From the NCBI RefSeq assembly GCF_005860765.1, contig NZ_VCEI01000025.1, forward strand, positions 1,161,947 to 1,225,946: a stretch of DNA of 64,000 nt, read 5' to 3'. The notes under the pieces were generated by a model. The model was given only the letters and a program-made list of their open reading frames with translations, did not search any database and was not told the origin of the DNA. Source of the stretch: Dyadobacter sediminis. Lineage in GTDB: Bacteria; Bacteroidota; Bacteroidia; Cytophagales; Spirosomataceae. Shown here piece by piece: positions 11,001-19,211 of the stretch. How positions within the stretch are numbered: the first letter of the stretch is position 1; each line of letters starts with the position of its first letter. The position numbers were made by a program, and so were the translations under genes.

Positions 11001-12585
11001 TGATTATATCCGGTTCGAGCTTTTTGATATCAAGAAAAATACAGGTATCCTGCTGGATTCCACACGGTCTCTGACAGGTACAAGGACATTGCAGCTGCCT
11101 GCTTCGCTGCCTGAATCCGGTTACCAGCTCCGTTGCGTTGTCCGCAAGTATAACCTTTCTGAAACGATGTATATGGGTGTTACCAAAAAAGCGGAGGTAA
11201 TCATCAGTGGAAATACGGTGATCAATGCAGGAGAAAAAGCGAAAATACAGCTGCTTACGGTAAATGGCAGTTACTCTTTTATCAATTACATACTGTCTGA
11301 CGGAACCAAAGGCAATGCAGGCGGCTATCCGGGTGCAGTTGACTTTATAACGGTTATGCCGACGGTTACCACCAATTATACCATTAAATCGCTTAGCAAT
11401 GTATGCGGAGCCGGCATTGCAACCGGGACTGCAAGAGTGGAAGTAAATCCGGTCAGCCAGCGCAGTGTTACGGTGAACGAAATATATGACCAGATGCAGA
11501 ATGCAACCTGTACAGGCGACACCATTCTGGTTGGTTACAAGACAAGCGGCACCTTTACGGCAGGAAACAAAATGACCGTGCAGATTTCCGACACGACGGG
11601 CAGAAATTTCCGGAACATCCCGACAACGGGCACTTCCAGCCCGCTGAGCGCCATTCTTCCTTCCGGTCTTCCGGATGGGACGCAGTACCGTATACGTGTA
11701 GTTGCTTCAGACCCTAATACCAGCGCGGGCGCATTCGAGGATTTGATTAACATCATGCATAAAGCCCGTGCCCGGTTTGCCTCTGAAAATGTTGTTTTTG
11801 ATGAAAACAGCAATCCAAAAATAACCGTTTTGCTCGAAGGAAGCGCGCCATGGAGATTTCGTGTTGGTACCGATCTGAGTGTTCAGGAATTTTTTTCGTC
11901 TGAGCCAAAACAGGAAATTGAACTGCTTCAGGCATCGCCGGATGTGTACTACCGCCTTTTCAGCGTTCAGAATGCCTGCGGGGCCGGTACCGTAGACAGG
12001 CCGTCGATTGTTCATTCCAAAATGATCATTGGGCCGGATGTGCCTCCGCTGCCGGTTACGCTTGCAAGTTTTTCAGCCCGGAAGCAGGAAAATACGGCGC
12101 TGCTTGCATGGACAACTGCATGGGAAACCCAAAGTGATCATTTTGAAGTGCAGCATGGCACCGACGGCAAATCCTGGAACACACTTGCCAAAATCAGTGC
12201 GAGCGGAGAAAGTAGCGATTCCGTATCTTATCAGTATTTACATGAAAGTCCGGTTTTAGGATCTGAAAACCTTTACAGGCTGAAAATGGTGGATACAGAC
12301 GGAAGCTATACGTTCAGCAAGATCAGGAATCTGACCTTTGGTGTGGATGCATCGCTTGTCCTGTTCCCGAACCCCGTTTCAGAAACGCTGACCATTCAGT
12401 ATCACGACTGGAAAAAGGTAAGGAACGTACAGCTCCTGAACAGCAGCGCAATTCCGGTATATAATTCCGGCAGCAATCCGGCTCCGCATGTGGATGTCCG
12501 AAAGCTGCAAACCGGCTTGTATTTCCTGAAAATGACCAAAACGGATCAAACGATTTTGATTCAGAAAATGATTATTGCGAGATAA
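8041..12585 (+). CDS. Large secreted T9SS-sorted repeat protein (1514 aa)
   Basis: A signal peptide (about residues 1-20, ending SLGMHTLFA) leads into an array of beta-sandwich-like repeats. Two module types alternate. One begins with a Cys-Gly motif such as VCVGSEVKLSF, ICAGSKGSVQF, VCSGDSIEVTF, LCEGATVPVTY or TCTGDTILVGY. The other ends in YTIKSLSNVCGAGIATG-like text with a conserved Cys. I count about seven of each. Residues about 1335-1435 (LPVTLASFSARKQENTALLAW) are a domain commonly found just before T9SS tails, and the last 75 residues (LVLFPNPVSETLTIQYHDW to the C-terminus) are a type-A T9SS sorting domain. It is therefore predicted to cross the outer membrane via T9SS and be attached or released at the surface. 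No enzymatic motif is visible; adhesion or matrix function is inferred. Terminator at 12633-12678. Confidence 0.88.
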   Translation: MFKFFTLLLACSLGMHTLFAQTPSISMINDRMEWKACVDAPFSLPVMIKGQFSAENKFSIQVRNYYTDKEIAVIPAVLSDGYLKFTFTDASRYLNPSIKFRIVTTAPKTQSGWTSYTFEVFSKGNVILSSPSDADTLNEFDPMPVRLGGFSTSSGRVTLNDSTRIDFSGSWTEINTTSNIAVTRQEAYTIAHAENSCGAMQVSGQVKVVVNKTSLRTIAVMPTAVCVGSEVKLSFSTAGPELTAQTRFKVRFAKLNYNDEKGFYVDVPAERHGNYVVAKFPDSFGLSNSSEFTASVVTENPSLADNTSRLRFFVWPQPQAIFTTQSFTSTVGEAISLGLNVQGIAPITVELSDGSKQTFSQPGSTSFTLKPAQTTTYTVKSVNTGCQNPAYTGNQSVEVIMNTGIIIAGTEKANVICAGSKGSVQFQSNAAFTDATKFWIEAVNDYTPEKLRLPATRLGDKLEFVIPQRAGGYSHMGYTIVTENPGLVSRRADNIQIQSMPDISFSDNNVTTFDKPTNVTLYNQLRGGGPYVVEQADGLKINVNYEYDYSINFYLKQNLDFKLKSVSNSCFKNENLASLPLRIIPTTETGLFVEPVKNTVCSGDSIEVTFGKTGNFNSGNKYLVQAHANCCDYETIGIVTEPGTYRFRISSDQYTPEAKIRITSTNPVVFSQPQTFSVQTKPHDFSIYPEGTKDDPVVFHSYQLPGSIRFSSQGGATASIAYLENGVAKTVANKEYYSASIPLEMVVGKVNAYEIKSVTNACGTFPVNLKTHILPQPYEMSIQNAGYYNRLCAGAPLSVVLDVHDVNATFSLQMAKTDTKDYVTLLSGEKSRTITTTIPAKTAAGSYFVRVVSSDGVATDPMQITISAVPTATISSENESGSVIVEAGEQIYLKTKLTGGANYTLVYEDNSIQNVYGDESTRWIMPVRSGQYSIKSVSNSCGYGTATGSVKVKVTPLLRFNVNSNLLCEGATVPVTYNLGGDVDLSDDYIRFELFDIKKNTGILLDSTRSLTGTRTLQLPASLPESGYQLRCVVRKYNLSETMYMGVTKKAEVIISGNTVINAGEKAKIQLLTVNGSYSFINYILSDGTKGNAGGYPGAVDFITVMPTVTTNYTIKSLSNVCGAGIATGTARVEVNPVSQRSVTVNEIYDQMQNATCTGDTILVGYKTSGTFTAGNKMTVQISDTTGRNFRNIPTTGTSSPLSAILPSGLPDGTQYRIRVVASDPNTSAGAFEDLINIMHKARARFASENVVFDENSNPKITVLLEGSAPWRFRVGTDLSVQEFFSSEPKQEIELLQASPDVYYRLFSVQNACGAGTVDRPSIVHSKMIIGPDVPPLPVTLASFSARKQENTALLAWTTAWETQSDHFEVQHGTDGKSWNTLAKISASGESSDSVSYQYLHESPVLGSENLYRLKMVDTDGSYTFSKIRNLTFGVDASLVLFPNPVSETLTIQYHDWKKVRNVQLLNSSAIPVYNSGSNPAPHVDVRKLQTGLYFLKMTKTDQTILIQKMIIAR

Positions 12586-12632
12586 AAGCTGACTTGCTTG
12601 CAACTGGCAGTCATGTATTGCCATGATTTCAT

Positions 12633-12678
12633 ACCCGCATCAAATTCCAGAATTGAATTTTGATGCGGGTAATTTTTT
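12633..12678 (+). terminator. Strong hairpin terminator after the 1514-aa gene
   Basis: ACCCGCATCAAATTC (12633-12647) pairs with GAATTTTGATGCGGGT (12655-12670) with one bulged base, and TTTTTT follows at 12673-12678. It lies about 50 bp after the stop codon. Confidence 0.8.
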
Positions 12679-12889
12679 AAATAAGAACATGCTGTTTTGG
12701 TCAAATCCTTCTTTTATAGGCATTTTTTCATCTTTTACAAATCGCCAGCCTTCCTGCCCGGCTATAAAGCGGACTTATAATGATTTAATAAAAAGTAACC
12801 GGTAAGTAAGTAATGCTTTATTCATACAAAAAGATTGGAAAGATTTACCTTGTTCAATAGTACCCAACATTCTAAGGCTACCTGAAATC

Positions 12890-14620
12890 ATGAATATAAC
12901 TTTACTCAATCGCCCTTGTCTGTTATCAAAGGATGCAAGTCAGTTTTTACAATGGCTCAAAATGACAAATGATTGTGTCGGACGTAGAAAATGGCTGGAG
13001 TCACTGCTTACAGGACTGCTTCTTTTTACTTTATGCGGTATATGGTCAAGCGCGGCAGCCGCTCCGGTTCTCGCCCATATTGGAAAAAGAACAATCATTG
13101 TAGGCCATACGGTTGTTTTTGATGCCGATGCTACCACGGATATTGGTGTAAGACGTACGTTTTCACTGGTCAATGCGCCGGCAGGTACCTTAATTAATCC
13201 CGGAAACGGCAATTTTAGCTGGACGCCGCAAACTCCGGGTGTTTTTACGTTTGGCGTGAAAGTGACCGACAGCAGCCCGGAAGCATTGTCGGATGAAAAA
13301 CAGGTAACGATTAATGTGCTGGATATATATGCTAACGATACCATCCGCATCAATGCCGGAGGAAAGGACTATATTACGGCTGACGGCCGGAAGTTCAGGG
13401 CGGATGCCTATTTTTCAGCAGCCGATCCAAGAACCAGTTCCATCGAAAGCGGCGATATCCTCAACACAACGGACGATGAACTGTACCGCTCGGGCCGCAG
13501 TTCTCGTGAATTTGTTTACCGGATGCCTGTACCCGATGGAGAATACAATGTAGTGCTGCATTTTGCCGAAATCTGGTTTGGCGCTCCGGGTGGGAGAAAA
13601 GGCAAACGGCGGTTCAATGTCAATATCAATGACGTTCGGAAACTCGAAGAATTTGATATAACTGCTCAGGCAGGCGGAGCGATGACAGCCACGCAGGTAA
13701 CGATTCCCGTAACAATCACAAGCGGCGTAATCAATATCCGTTTTTACCAGGGTTCTGCGGATATGCCCCGGCTGGCTGCCCTTGAAGTGCTGATGACAAG
13801 CAGAATAACCAAAGCAAGCCTGCCCGCAATTGCCGATTCCTATGTACGCAGCGATCATTATGCCGACACCAATTACGGCTCTGCCGATTCGCTTTTTGTG
13901 AAAAGCGGTATGAATAAAGCGCGTGCATATATTAAATTTTCACTGTCAGGTTTAGGTCAGGTCAATTCCGCCAAACTGCGTATTTATGGTTCTTGTAATT
14001 GCCTGTACAGCAGCGGCGTGATAGCAAGGGGTATAAGCGATGACAGCTGGACAGAAAATGAAATCACCTGGAATAATGCGCCAACGGATGTAACTGGTTA
14101 TTCCAGCCATACTGTTGTGACCGACAATCCTAAATATCATGATCTGGATGTAACGGAATTTATTCAGCAGCAGATTAACGGAGACGGAATTGCTACACTG
14201 TTACTGGAATGGACTGCACGTGATACCAGAAGCAATTACAACAGCCGTGAAAGCATTGCGAATCCGCCACAGTTAATTATCAATGCAGATGCTCCTGTAA
14301 ATTCCAATACGAGATTAAATCAGGAATTGGCAAGTTCTGCTTTACCTTCCGAAGCAAAACTGGAGAAATCCGTCATTTACCCAAATCCTGCCCAAAGGCA
14401 ATTTTCCATCACATTTTCTGAAAAGCATACCGGCGCTATTTCCCTGAATATTATCAATCGGCAGGGCAGAAGCATCCAAGTCGGAACAGTAGAGAAAAGC
14501 ATTGCAAAGTCAAAAGCCGAAATTGATATTTCAAAACTGGCCGTCAGCAAAGGAATCCATATGCTGCAAATACAATCAGAAACCGAAACGGAAAGGATCA
14601 AATTGCTGATTACGGAGTAA
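12890..14620 (+). CDS. Secreted malectin / DNRLRE-domain protein with T9SS sorting domain
   Basis: Domain order: a hydrophobic export segment (about residues 35-55, LLTGLLLFTLCGIW); a short Ig/cadherin-like domain (FSLVNAPAGTLINPGNGNF, FTFGVKVTDSSPEALSDE; about 60-145); a malectin-like carbohydrate-binding domain (IRINAGGKDYITADGRKF, YNVVLHFAEIWFGAPGG; about 150-300); a DNRLRE domain (IADSYVRSDHYADTNYGS, AKLRIYGSC; about 305-465); and a type-A T9SS sorting domain (SVIYPNPAQRQFSITFSE to the end). The start is uncertain: ATG at 12890 gives a long n-region, while ATG at 12962 gives a conventional signal peptide. It shares its Ig plus malectin plus tail layout with the repeat protein at the right edge of the window, so the two are paralogues. 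It likely binds glycan outside the cell; no catalytic residues were recognised. Confidence 0.87.
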   Translation: MNITLLNRPCLLSKDASQFLQWLKMTNDCVGRRKWLESLLTGLLLFTLCGIWSSAAAAPVLAHIGKRTIIVGHTVVFDADATTDIGVRRTFSLVNAPAGTLINPGNGNFSWTPQTPGVFTFGVKVTDSSPEALSDEKQVTINVLDIYANDTIRINAGGKDYITADGRKFRADAYFSAADPRTSSIESGDILNTTDDELYRSGRSSREFVYRMPVPDGEYNVVLHFAEIWFGAPGGRKGKRRFNVNINDVRKLEEFDITAQAGGAMTATQVTIPVTITSGVINIRFYQGSADMPRLAALEVLMTSRITKASLPAIADSYVRSDHYADTNYGSADSLFVKSGMNKARAYIKFSLSGLGQVNSAKLRIYGSCNCLYSSGVIARGISDDSWTENEITWNNAPTDVTGYSSHTVVTDNPKYHDLDVTEFIQQQINGDGIATLLLEWTARDTRSNYNSRESIANPPQLIINADAPVNSNTRLNQELASSALPSEAKLEKSVIYPNPAQRQFSITFSEKHTGAISLNIINRQGRSIQVGTVEKSIAKSKAEIDISKLAVSKGIHMLQIQSETETERIKLLITE

Positions 14621-14664
14621 CTTTCAGGATTCGTTATTTTCATAAACAGGAACGTAAGCACGTA

Positions 14665-14708
14665 GTCAAAAAGCCGTCTGGATGTAAAATTGCAGCCGGC
14701 TTTTTGAC
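14665..14708 (+). terminator. Hairpin terminator after the malectin/DNRLRE gene
   Basis: GTCAAAAAGCCG (14665-14676) pairs perfectly with CGGCTTTTTGAC (14697-14708) around a 20-nt loop, with the T run inside the 3' arm. It lies 45 bp after the stop. Confidence 0.65.
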
Positions 14709-14915
14709 GTTCTATACACAATTGACCCATTAACCCGATTATCAATCCTGGCATTTACAGTCCAGCCATTTTCCTCTAAATCCTTCATCCCTTTCCTCCA
14801 TTTTCCCTTTTTCAAAAGCTTCAGGCACGATTATCTCTCCATCTGTACATTCGATTCCATACAATTATTTTGAACCGATTATAGTTATTTTGTAACTTCT
14901 ATAAACATTCTTTTA

Positions 14916-17900
14916 ATGCGAAGTTGGCTGTACGGATTGTTGTTGGTTGTCTGCATTTCAGGCAAAGGTGAACTTGCTCTGGCACAGTCCAATTCCTATC
15001 AGTTCGTGCGCTACAGTGCGGAAAAAGGACTTTCCCATAATCAGGTAAATTGTTTTCTGAAGGACCGCAAAGGTTTTGTCTGGATCGGAACGGCCGAAGG
15101 ACTGAACCGTTTTGACGGATATTCCTTTAAAATATTCAAACACAATCCTGCTGATACCACAACGCTTTCCGACCATCATATTCTGGATCTGTTTGAAGAT
15201 CCGGACGGCTATATCTGGATTCATACAAGAAAAGGCTACAATATTTATGATCCTTCCACTGAACGGATGGACAAAGAGGCAAATAAAGCTGCACGGCGGC
15301 TGGGATTGCCGGATGCGGATTTTAACCGGGTGTTGAAAAACAGCGATGGAAATTACTGGATCCATCACAACCGCCTTGGTTTGCTGAAATACATGCCTTC
15401 CGGCAAGCAGCTGATAAAAATAAATTACAACCCGCCAACGCAAAAGCGGGCCAGGCAGAAAGAAAAAGCACGAACGGTTATTTCAGATTTTAACGAAGAT
15501 AAAAACGGTAATTTATGGATCGTTTACAACGACGGCTTCCTTGCAAGGCTGGGCTCGAAGAATTACAAACCGACATTTGAAAGCAGTTTGCTACAGGAAA
15601 AACAGACCGGAATTTCTGATAACCACCGGGTTTTTGTAGATCAGGACGGCGAGCCCTGGGTTTACATCATCAAAGCAGTTCGCGGGGCTTTTTACTTTGA
15701 TCTTGAAAGTAATGAACTCGTTCCGGTCAACAAGGCAGCACCGGATTTCAGACTGAACAATAATATTGTAAGCGCCATCATTTCAGGTCCGGACGGGAAA
15801 ATATGGATTGGAACGGATCACGGCGGGATCAACATGGTCGATAAGAAAAAAAAGGCTGTTTCTGTATTGCAGCACAATCCGAACGATCCGAAAACGATCA
15901 GCCAGAACAGTATTCTGGCCTTGTACAAGGATCAGACGGGCATGATCTGGGCGGGTACTTTCAAAACGGGTTTTTGCAATTATCATAAAAACATCTTCAA
16001 ATTTTCCCTCATCCGGAATCTGCCTTCCAGCCCCGGCAGCCTTCCGTTCAATGATGTAAATGTTTTTGCAGAAGATAAAAAAGGGAATATCTGGATTGGT
16101 GCAAATGGCGGCGGACTCATTTATTACGACCGTAAAAATAACAGTTTCAGGCAATACAGGAATATTCCGGGCAATCCGAACAGTCTGAGCAATGACGTGG
16201 TTGTAAGTTTGTTGTTGGATAAAAGTGATATTTTGTGGATCGGGACCTATTTTGGCGGACTTAACAGCTTTGACGGAAAAACATTCCGGCGGTACTTGCA
16301 CAATCCGGCTGATTCAACGAGTCTGATCGACGACCGCGTCTGGGAAATCTTCGAAGATTCAGAGCGCCGGCTCTGGATTGGTACGCTTGGCGACGGGCTT
16401 GACCTTTTTGACCGTCAGAAAAATACATTCCGCCATTTCCGTCCGTTTGCGCCCAATTCGATCAGTTCCGACTACATAGCAGCCATGATTGAGGATAAAG
16501 ACGGCGATATCTGGATCGGTACCGCTTACGGGATTGATGTTCTGAAACGGAATGCCGGCCGGTTTGTGCATTTCGGGCACGATGCGAACAATCCTGGCAG
16601 TTTAAGCAGCGATAACGTGATTTCGCTTGAAGAGGACGCATTGGGTAATATCTGGGTCGGAACCGCGCAGGGATTGAATTTGTACGACAAAAAACGAAAC
16701 AGATTTATTTCCTATGATTTAAAAGACGGTTTGCCCGATAATTCCATTCTGACCATTGCGGTAGACAGCAAACAGGATTTATGGCTGGGAACATCAAAGG
16801 GATTGGTACATTTTCGCATTGGTAAAAGGAACGGAACGCTTCCGGAGAAATTTGATATCCGTACCTATAATGAAGTGGATGGATTGCAGGGCAGGAGTTT
16901 CAATGAAAATGCGGCCATCCGCCTTCGCTCGGGCGAACTGATCTTTGGCGGAGCCAATGGTTTTTCAATCTTTTCGCCTGAGAAATGGCAGGATGAGCCT
17001 GTAAATTCCGATGTGGTATTAACTGATTTCCAGATTTTTAACAAAAGCATTAAGCCGGATGAAAAACTGAACGGAAAAGTGGTGCTGGAAAAGTCAATTT
17101 CGGTAACGGATGAAATCCGGCTTGAATACAGTCAGAATGTTTTCACAATCGAGTTTGCAGCGCTCAATTTCCTGCATTGGGATAAAAATCATTATCTGTA
17201 TACGCTTCAAGGGTTTAATGATCAGTGGTTTGAGGCCGATAACAATACCCGAAAAGTCACTTACACCAATCTTGATCCCGGAAATTATGTTTTCAAAGTT
17301 CGGATTAAGGAAGGCAATGCTGTTTCAAAAGAAAGAATCCTGAAAATCCGGATTGATCCGCCTTTCTGGAAAACGCCGCTGGCCTATATCCTTTATGTTC
17401 TGACGATGATCGGTGCGCTTGCTGTTGCCCGCTGGGTATTGCTGGAACGGGAACGGCTGAATTTCAAAATTGAACAGGAAAGGAGGGAAGCTTTGCAGCT
17501 GCATGAACTGGATTTGATGAAAATCAAGTTTTTTACCAATGTAAGCCATGAATTCCGCACGCCGCTTACCCTGATGCTCACGCCGCTGGAAAGTCTGCTG
17601 AACAGCATTCATGCAGATTCGGGCGTCCGCAGCCAGTTGTCCATGATTCACCGGAATGCGCGCAGGCTGCTGAATCTGGTCACGCAATTGCTGGACTTTA
17701 AAAAACTGGAAGTAGAGGAAACCGAGTTCAGGCCGGAAAGAGGCGATATCATTCACTTTATCAGGGAAATCGCGCATACCTTTTCCTATTTGTCGGAACG
17801 GAAGCATATTGATTTCACTTGCATAACGGATGAAGATTCGCGCTTTGCCCTTTTTGATCAGGAGAAACTTTCCCGGATCATGTACAACCTGTTATCCAAT

Positions 17901-19067
17901 GCTTTCAAGTTTACGCCGGAGCATGGAAAAGTATCTGTAAAAATCAGGATAATAAATGTGGAAAATGCGGAGCAACTGGAAGTAATCGTAGCGGATTCAG
18001 GCATCGGCATTCCGAAAGAAGCGCAGGAAAAGGTATTCGACCGTTTTTTTCAGCATACTTTACCGGACCATATGGTCAATCAGGGCAGCGGAATCGGTCT
18101 GGCTATTACAAAAGAATTTGTAAAGCTGCATGGCGGAACTATACAGGTAGAAAGCGAAGAAGGGAAAGGCAGTACTTTTACGATGTATTTACCACTGCAT
18201 GCTGCTCCTTCCGGCCATATTGAAGCTGAGCCTGTACAAAAAATTGATGTAAGAGAAGAGTTGACTAATGCGGAAAAGCCGGACACTGAAAACAACAGGA
18301 ACAAACCGGTATTGCTTTTGGCAGAAGATAATGACGAGTTTCGCGAGTACCTCAGAGAAGTGCTTCAGAAAGATTATCAGATTTATGAAGCGCCCAACGG
18401 CAGGATCGGTCTTGCGATCATACTGGATATTATTCCCGACCTGATCGTAAGCGACGTGATGATGCCTGAAATGGACGGTATGCAGCTTTGCCGGCGTGTA
18501 AAAACAGACAACCGGATTTCGCATATTCCCATCCTGTTACTGACGGCACGCGCCGAAGATGAACAGCAACTGCAGGGCTATGAAACCGGCGCGGATGCGT
18601 ACGTTATCAAACCGTTCCGGCTGGATATTCTTCAGGCGCAGATCCGGAACCTGATTAGACTGCGGGAGCAATTTCAGAAACAGTTTCAGAAGCATATCCG
18701 CATTGAACCCAGTGAAATTACCGTCCTTTCTCTGGATGAACAGTTTATATCAAAAGCTGTAAAAGTCGTTGAGGAGCATATCGGAGATTCGGAGTTTACG
18801 GTGGAACAGCTGAGTTCGGAAATGGCCATGAGCCGCATGTACCTTTATAAGAAACTGCTGTCACTGACCGGTAAAACGCCGGTCGAATTCATCCGGATCA
18901 TCCGTCTTCGAAGAGCTGCCGCGCTGTTGGAAAAAAGCAATTTTACCGTATCTGAAATCGCGTATCAGGTGGGCTTCAACAATCCGAAATATTTTGCCAG
19001 ACAGTTTAAGGAAGAATACAAAGTACTGCCGACGGAGTTCCGGAAAAAGGAAGCAGTCGGTGAGTAA
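14916..19067 (+). CDS. Hybrid two-component system regulator (HTCS): propeller sensor kinase with REC and AraC domains
   Basis: This 1383-residue protein carries a complete HTCS architecture. A signal peptide (residues 1-23, ending LALAQ) precedes two seven-bladed propellers of two-component regulator repeats, seen as recurring GFVWIGTAEGLNRFD, KIWIGTDHGGIN and DIWIGTAYGIDVL. A Y_Y_Y domain follows (about 725-790), then one membrane helix (about 822-842), a HisKA domain with SHEFRTP (His878), a HATPase domain (DSGIGIPKEA, GSGIGLAITKEF), a receiver with phosphoacceptor Asp1180 (SDVMMPEMDG), and a C-terminal AraC-type DNA-binding domain (about 1275-1375; FTVSEIAYQVGFNNPKYFAR). Such proteins sense glycan fragments in the periplasm and activate a nearby susCD locus; the susCD genes 4.7 kb downstream are the obvious candidate target, but this is inference. 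All key catalytic residues seem present. Confidence 0.95.
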   Translation: MRSWLYGLLLVVCISGKGELALAQSNSYQFVRYSAEKGLSHNQVNCFLKDRKGFVWIGTAEGLNRFDGYSFKIFKHNPADTTTLSDHHILDLFEDPDGYIWIHTRKGYNIYDPSTERMDKEANKAARRLGLPDADFNRVLKNSDGNYWIHHNRLGLLKYMPSGKQLIKINYNPPTQKRARQKEKARTVISDFNEDKNGNLWIVYNDGFLARLGSKNYKPTFESSLLQEKQTGISDNHRVFVDQDGEPWVYIIKAVRGAFYFDLESNELVPVNKAAPDFRLNNNIVSAIISGPDGKIWIGTDHGGINMVDKKKKAVSVLQHNPNDPKTISQNSILALYKDQTGMIWAGTFKTGFCNYHKNIFKFSLIRNLPSSPGSLPFNDVNVFAEDKKGNIWIGANGGGLIYYDRKNNSFRQYRNIPGNPNSLSNDVVVSLLLDKSDILWIGTYFGGLNSFDGKTFRRYLHNPADSTSLIDDRVWEIFEDSERRLWIGTLGDGLDLFDRQKNTFRHFRPFAPNSISSDYIAAMIEDKDGDIWIGTAYGIDVLKRNAGRFVHFGHDANNPGSLSSDNVISLEEDALGNIWVGTAQGLNLYDKKRNRFISYDLKDGLPDNSILTIAVDSKQDLWLGTSKGLVHFRIGKRNGTLPEKFDIRTYNEVDGLQGRSFNENAAIRLRSGELIFGGANGFSIFSPEKWQDEPVNSDVVLTDFQIFNKSIKPDEKLNGKVVLEKSISVTDEIRLEYSQNVFTIEFAALNFLHWDKNHYLYTLQGFNDQWFEADNNTRKVTYTNLDPGNYVFKVRIKEGNAVSKERILKIRIDPPFWKTPLAYILYVLTMIGALAVARWVLLERERLNFKIEQERREALQLHELDLMKIKFFTNVSHEFRTPLTLMLTPLESLLNSIHADSGVRSQLSMIHRNARRLLNLVTQLLDFKKLEVEETEFRPERGDIIHFIREIAHTFSYLSERKHIDFTCITDEDSRFALFDQEKLSRIMYNLLSNAFKFTPEHGKVSVKIRIINVENAEQLEVIVADSGIGIPKEAQEKVFDRFFQHTLPDHMVNQGSGIGLAITKEFVKLHGGTIQVESEEGKGSTFTMYLPLHAAPSGHIEAEPVQKIDVREELTNAEKPDTENNRNKPVLLLAEDNDEFREYLREVLQKDYQIYEAPNGRIGLAIILDIIPDLIVSDVMMPEMDGMQLCRRVKTDNRISHIPILLLTARAEDEQQLQGYETGADAYVIKPFRLDILQAQIRNLIRLREQFQKQFQKHIRIEPSEITVLSLDEQFISKAVKVVEEHIGDSEFTVEQLSSEMAMSRMYLYKKLLSLTGKTPVEFIRIIRLRRAAALLEKSNFTVSEIAYQVGFNNPKYFARQFKEEYKVLPTEFRKKEAVGE

Positions 19068-19112
19068 AAGGTCTTAAGCAAAATTTATAAGACATGTTAG
19101 AAGTTTAGTATA

Positions 19113-19189
19113 AAAGTGAGAGCATTGTAGAAAATATTGGTTTTAAGTCAATAAACTTGAAACGCTCATAACAACAATGCACTCACTTT
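19113..19189. repeat. Nested inverted repeat between convergent genes
   Basis: AAAGTGAGAGCATTGT (19113-19128) and ACAATGCACTCACTTT (19174-19189) are inverted copies with one mismatch in 16. Inside, GTTTTAAGT and ACTTGAAAC form a second inverted pair (8 of 9). It lies between the stop of the HTCS gene and the stop of the leftward FG-GAP gene. It may fold into a long hairpin and stop transcription from both sides, but it lacks a clear T run, so a small mobile or REP-like element is an alternative. Confidence 0.55.
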
Positions 19190-19211
19190 CTATGTAACGG
19201 GCAGATTTGTG

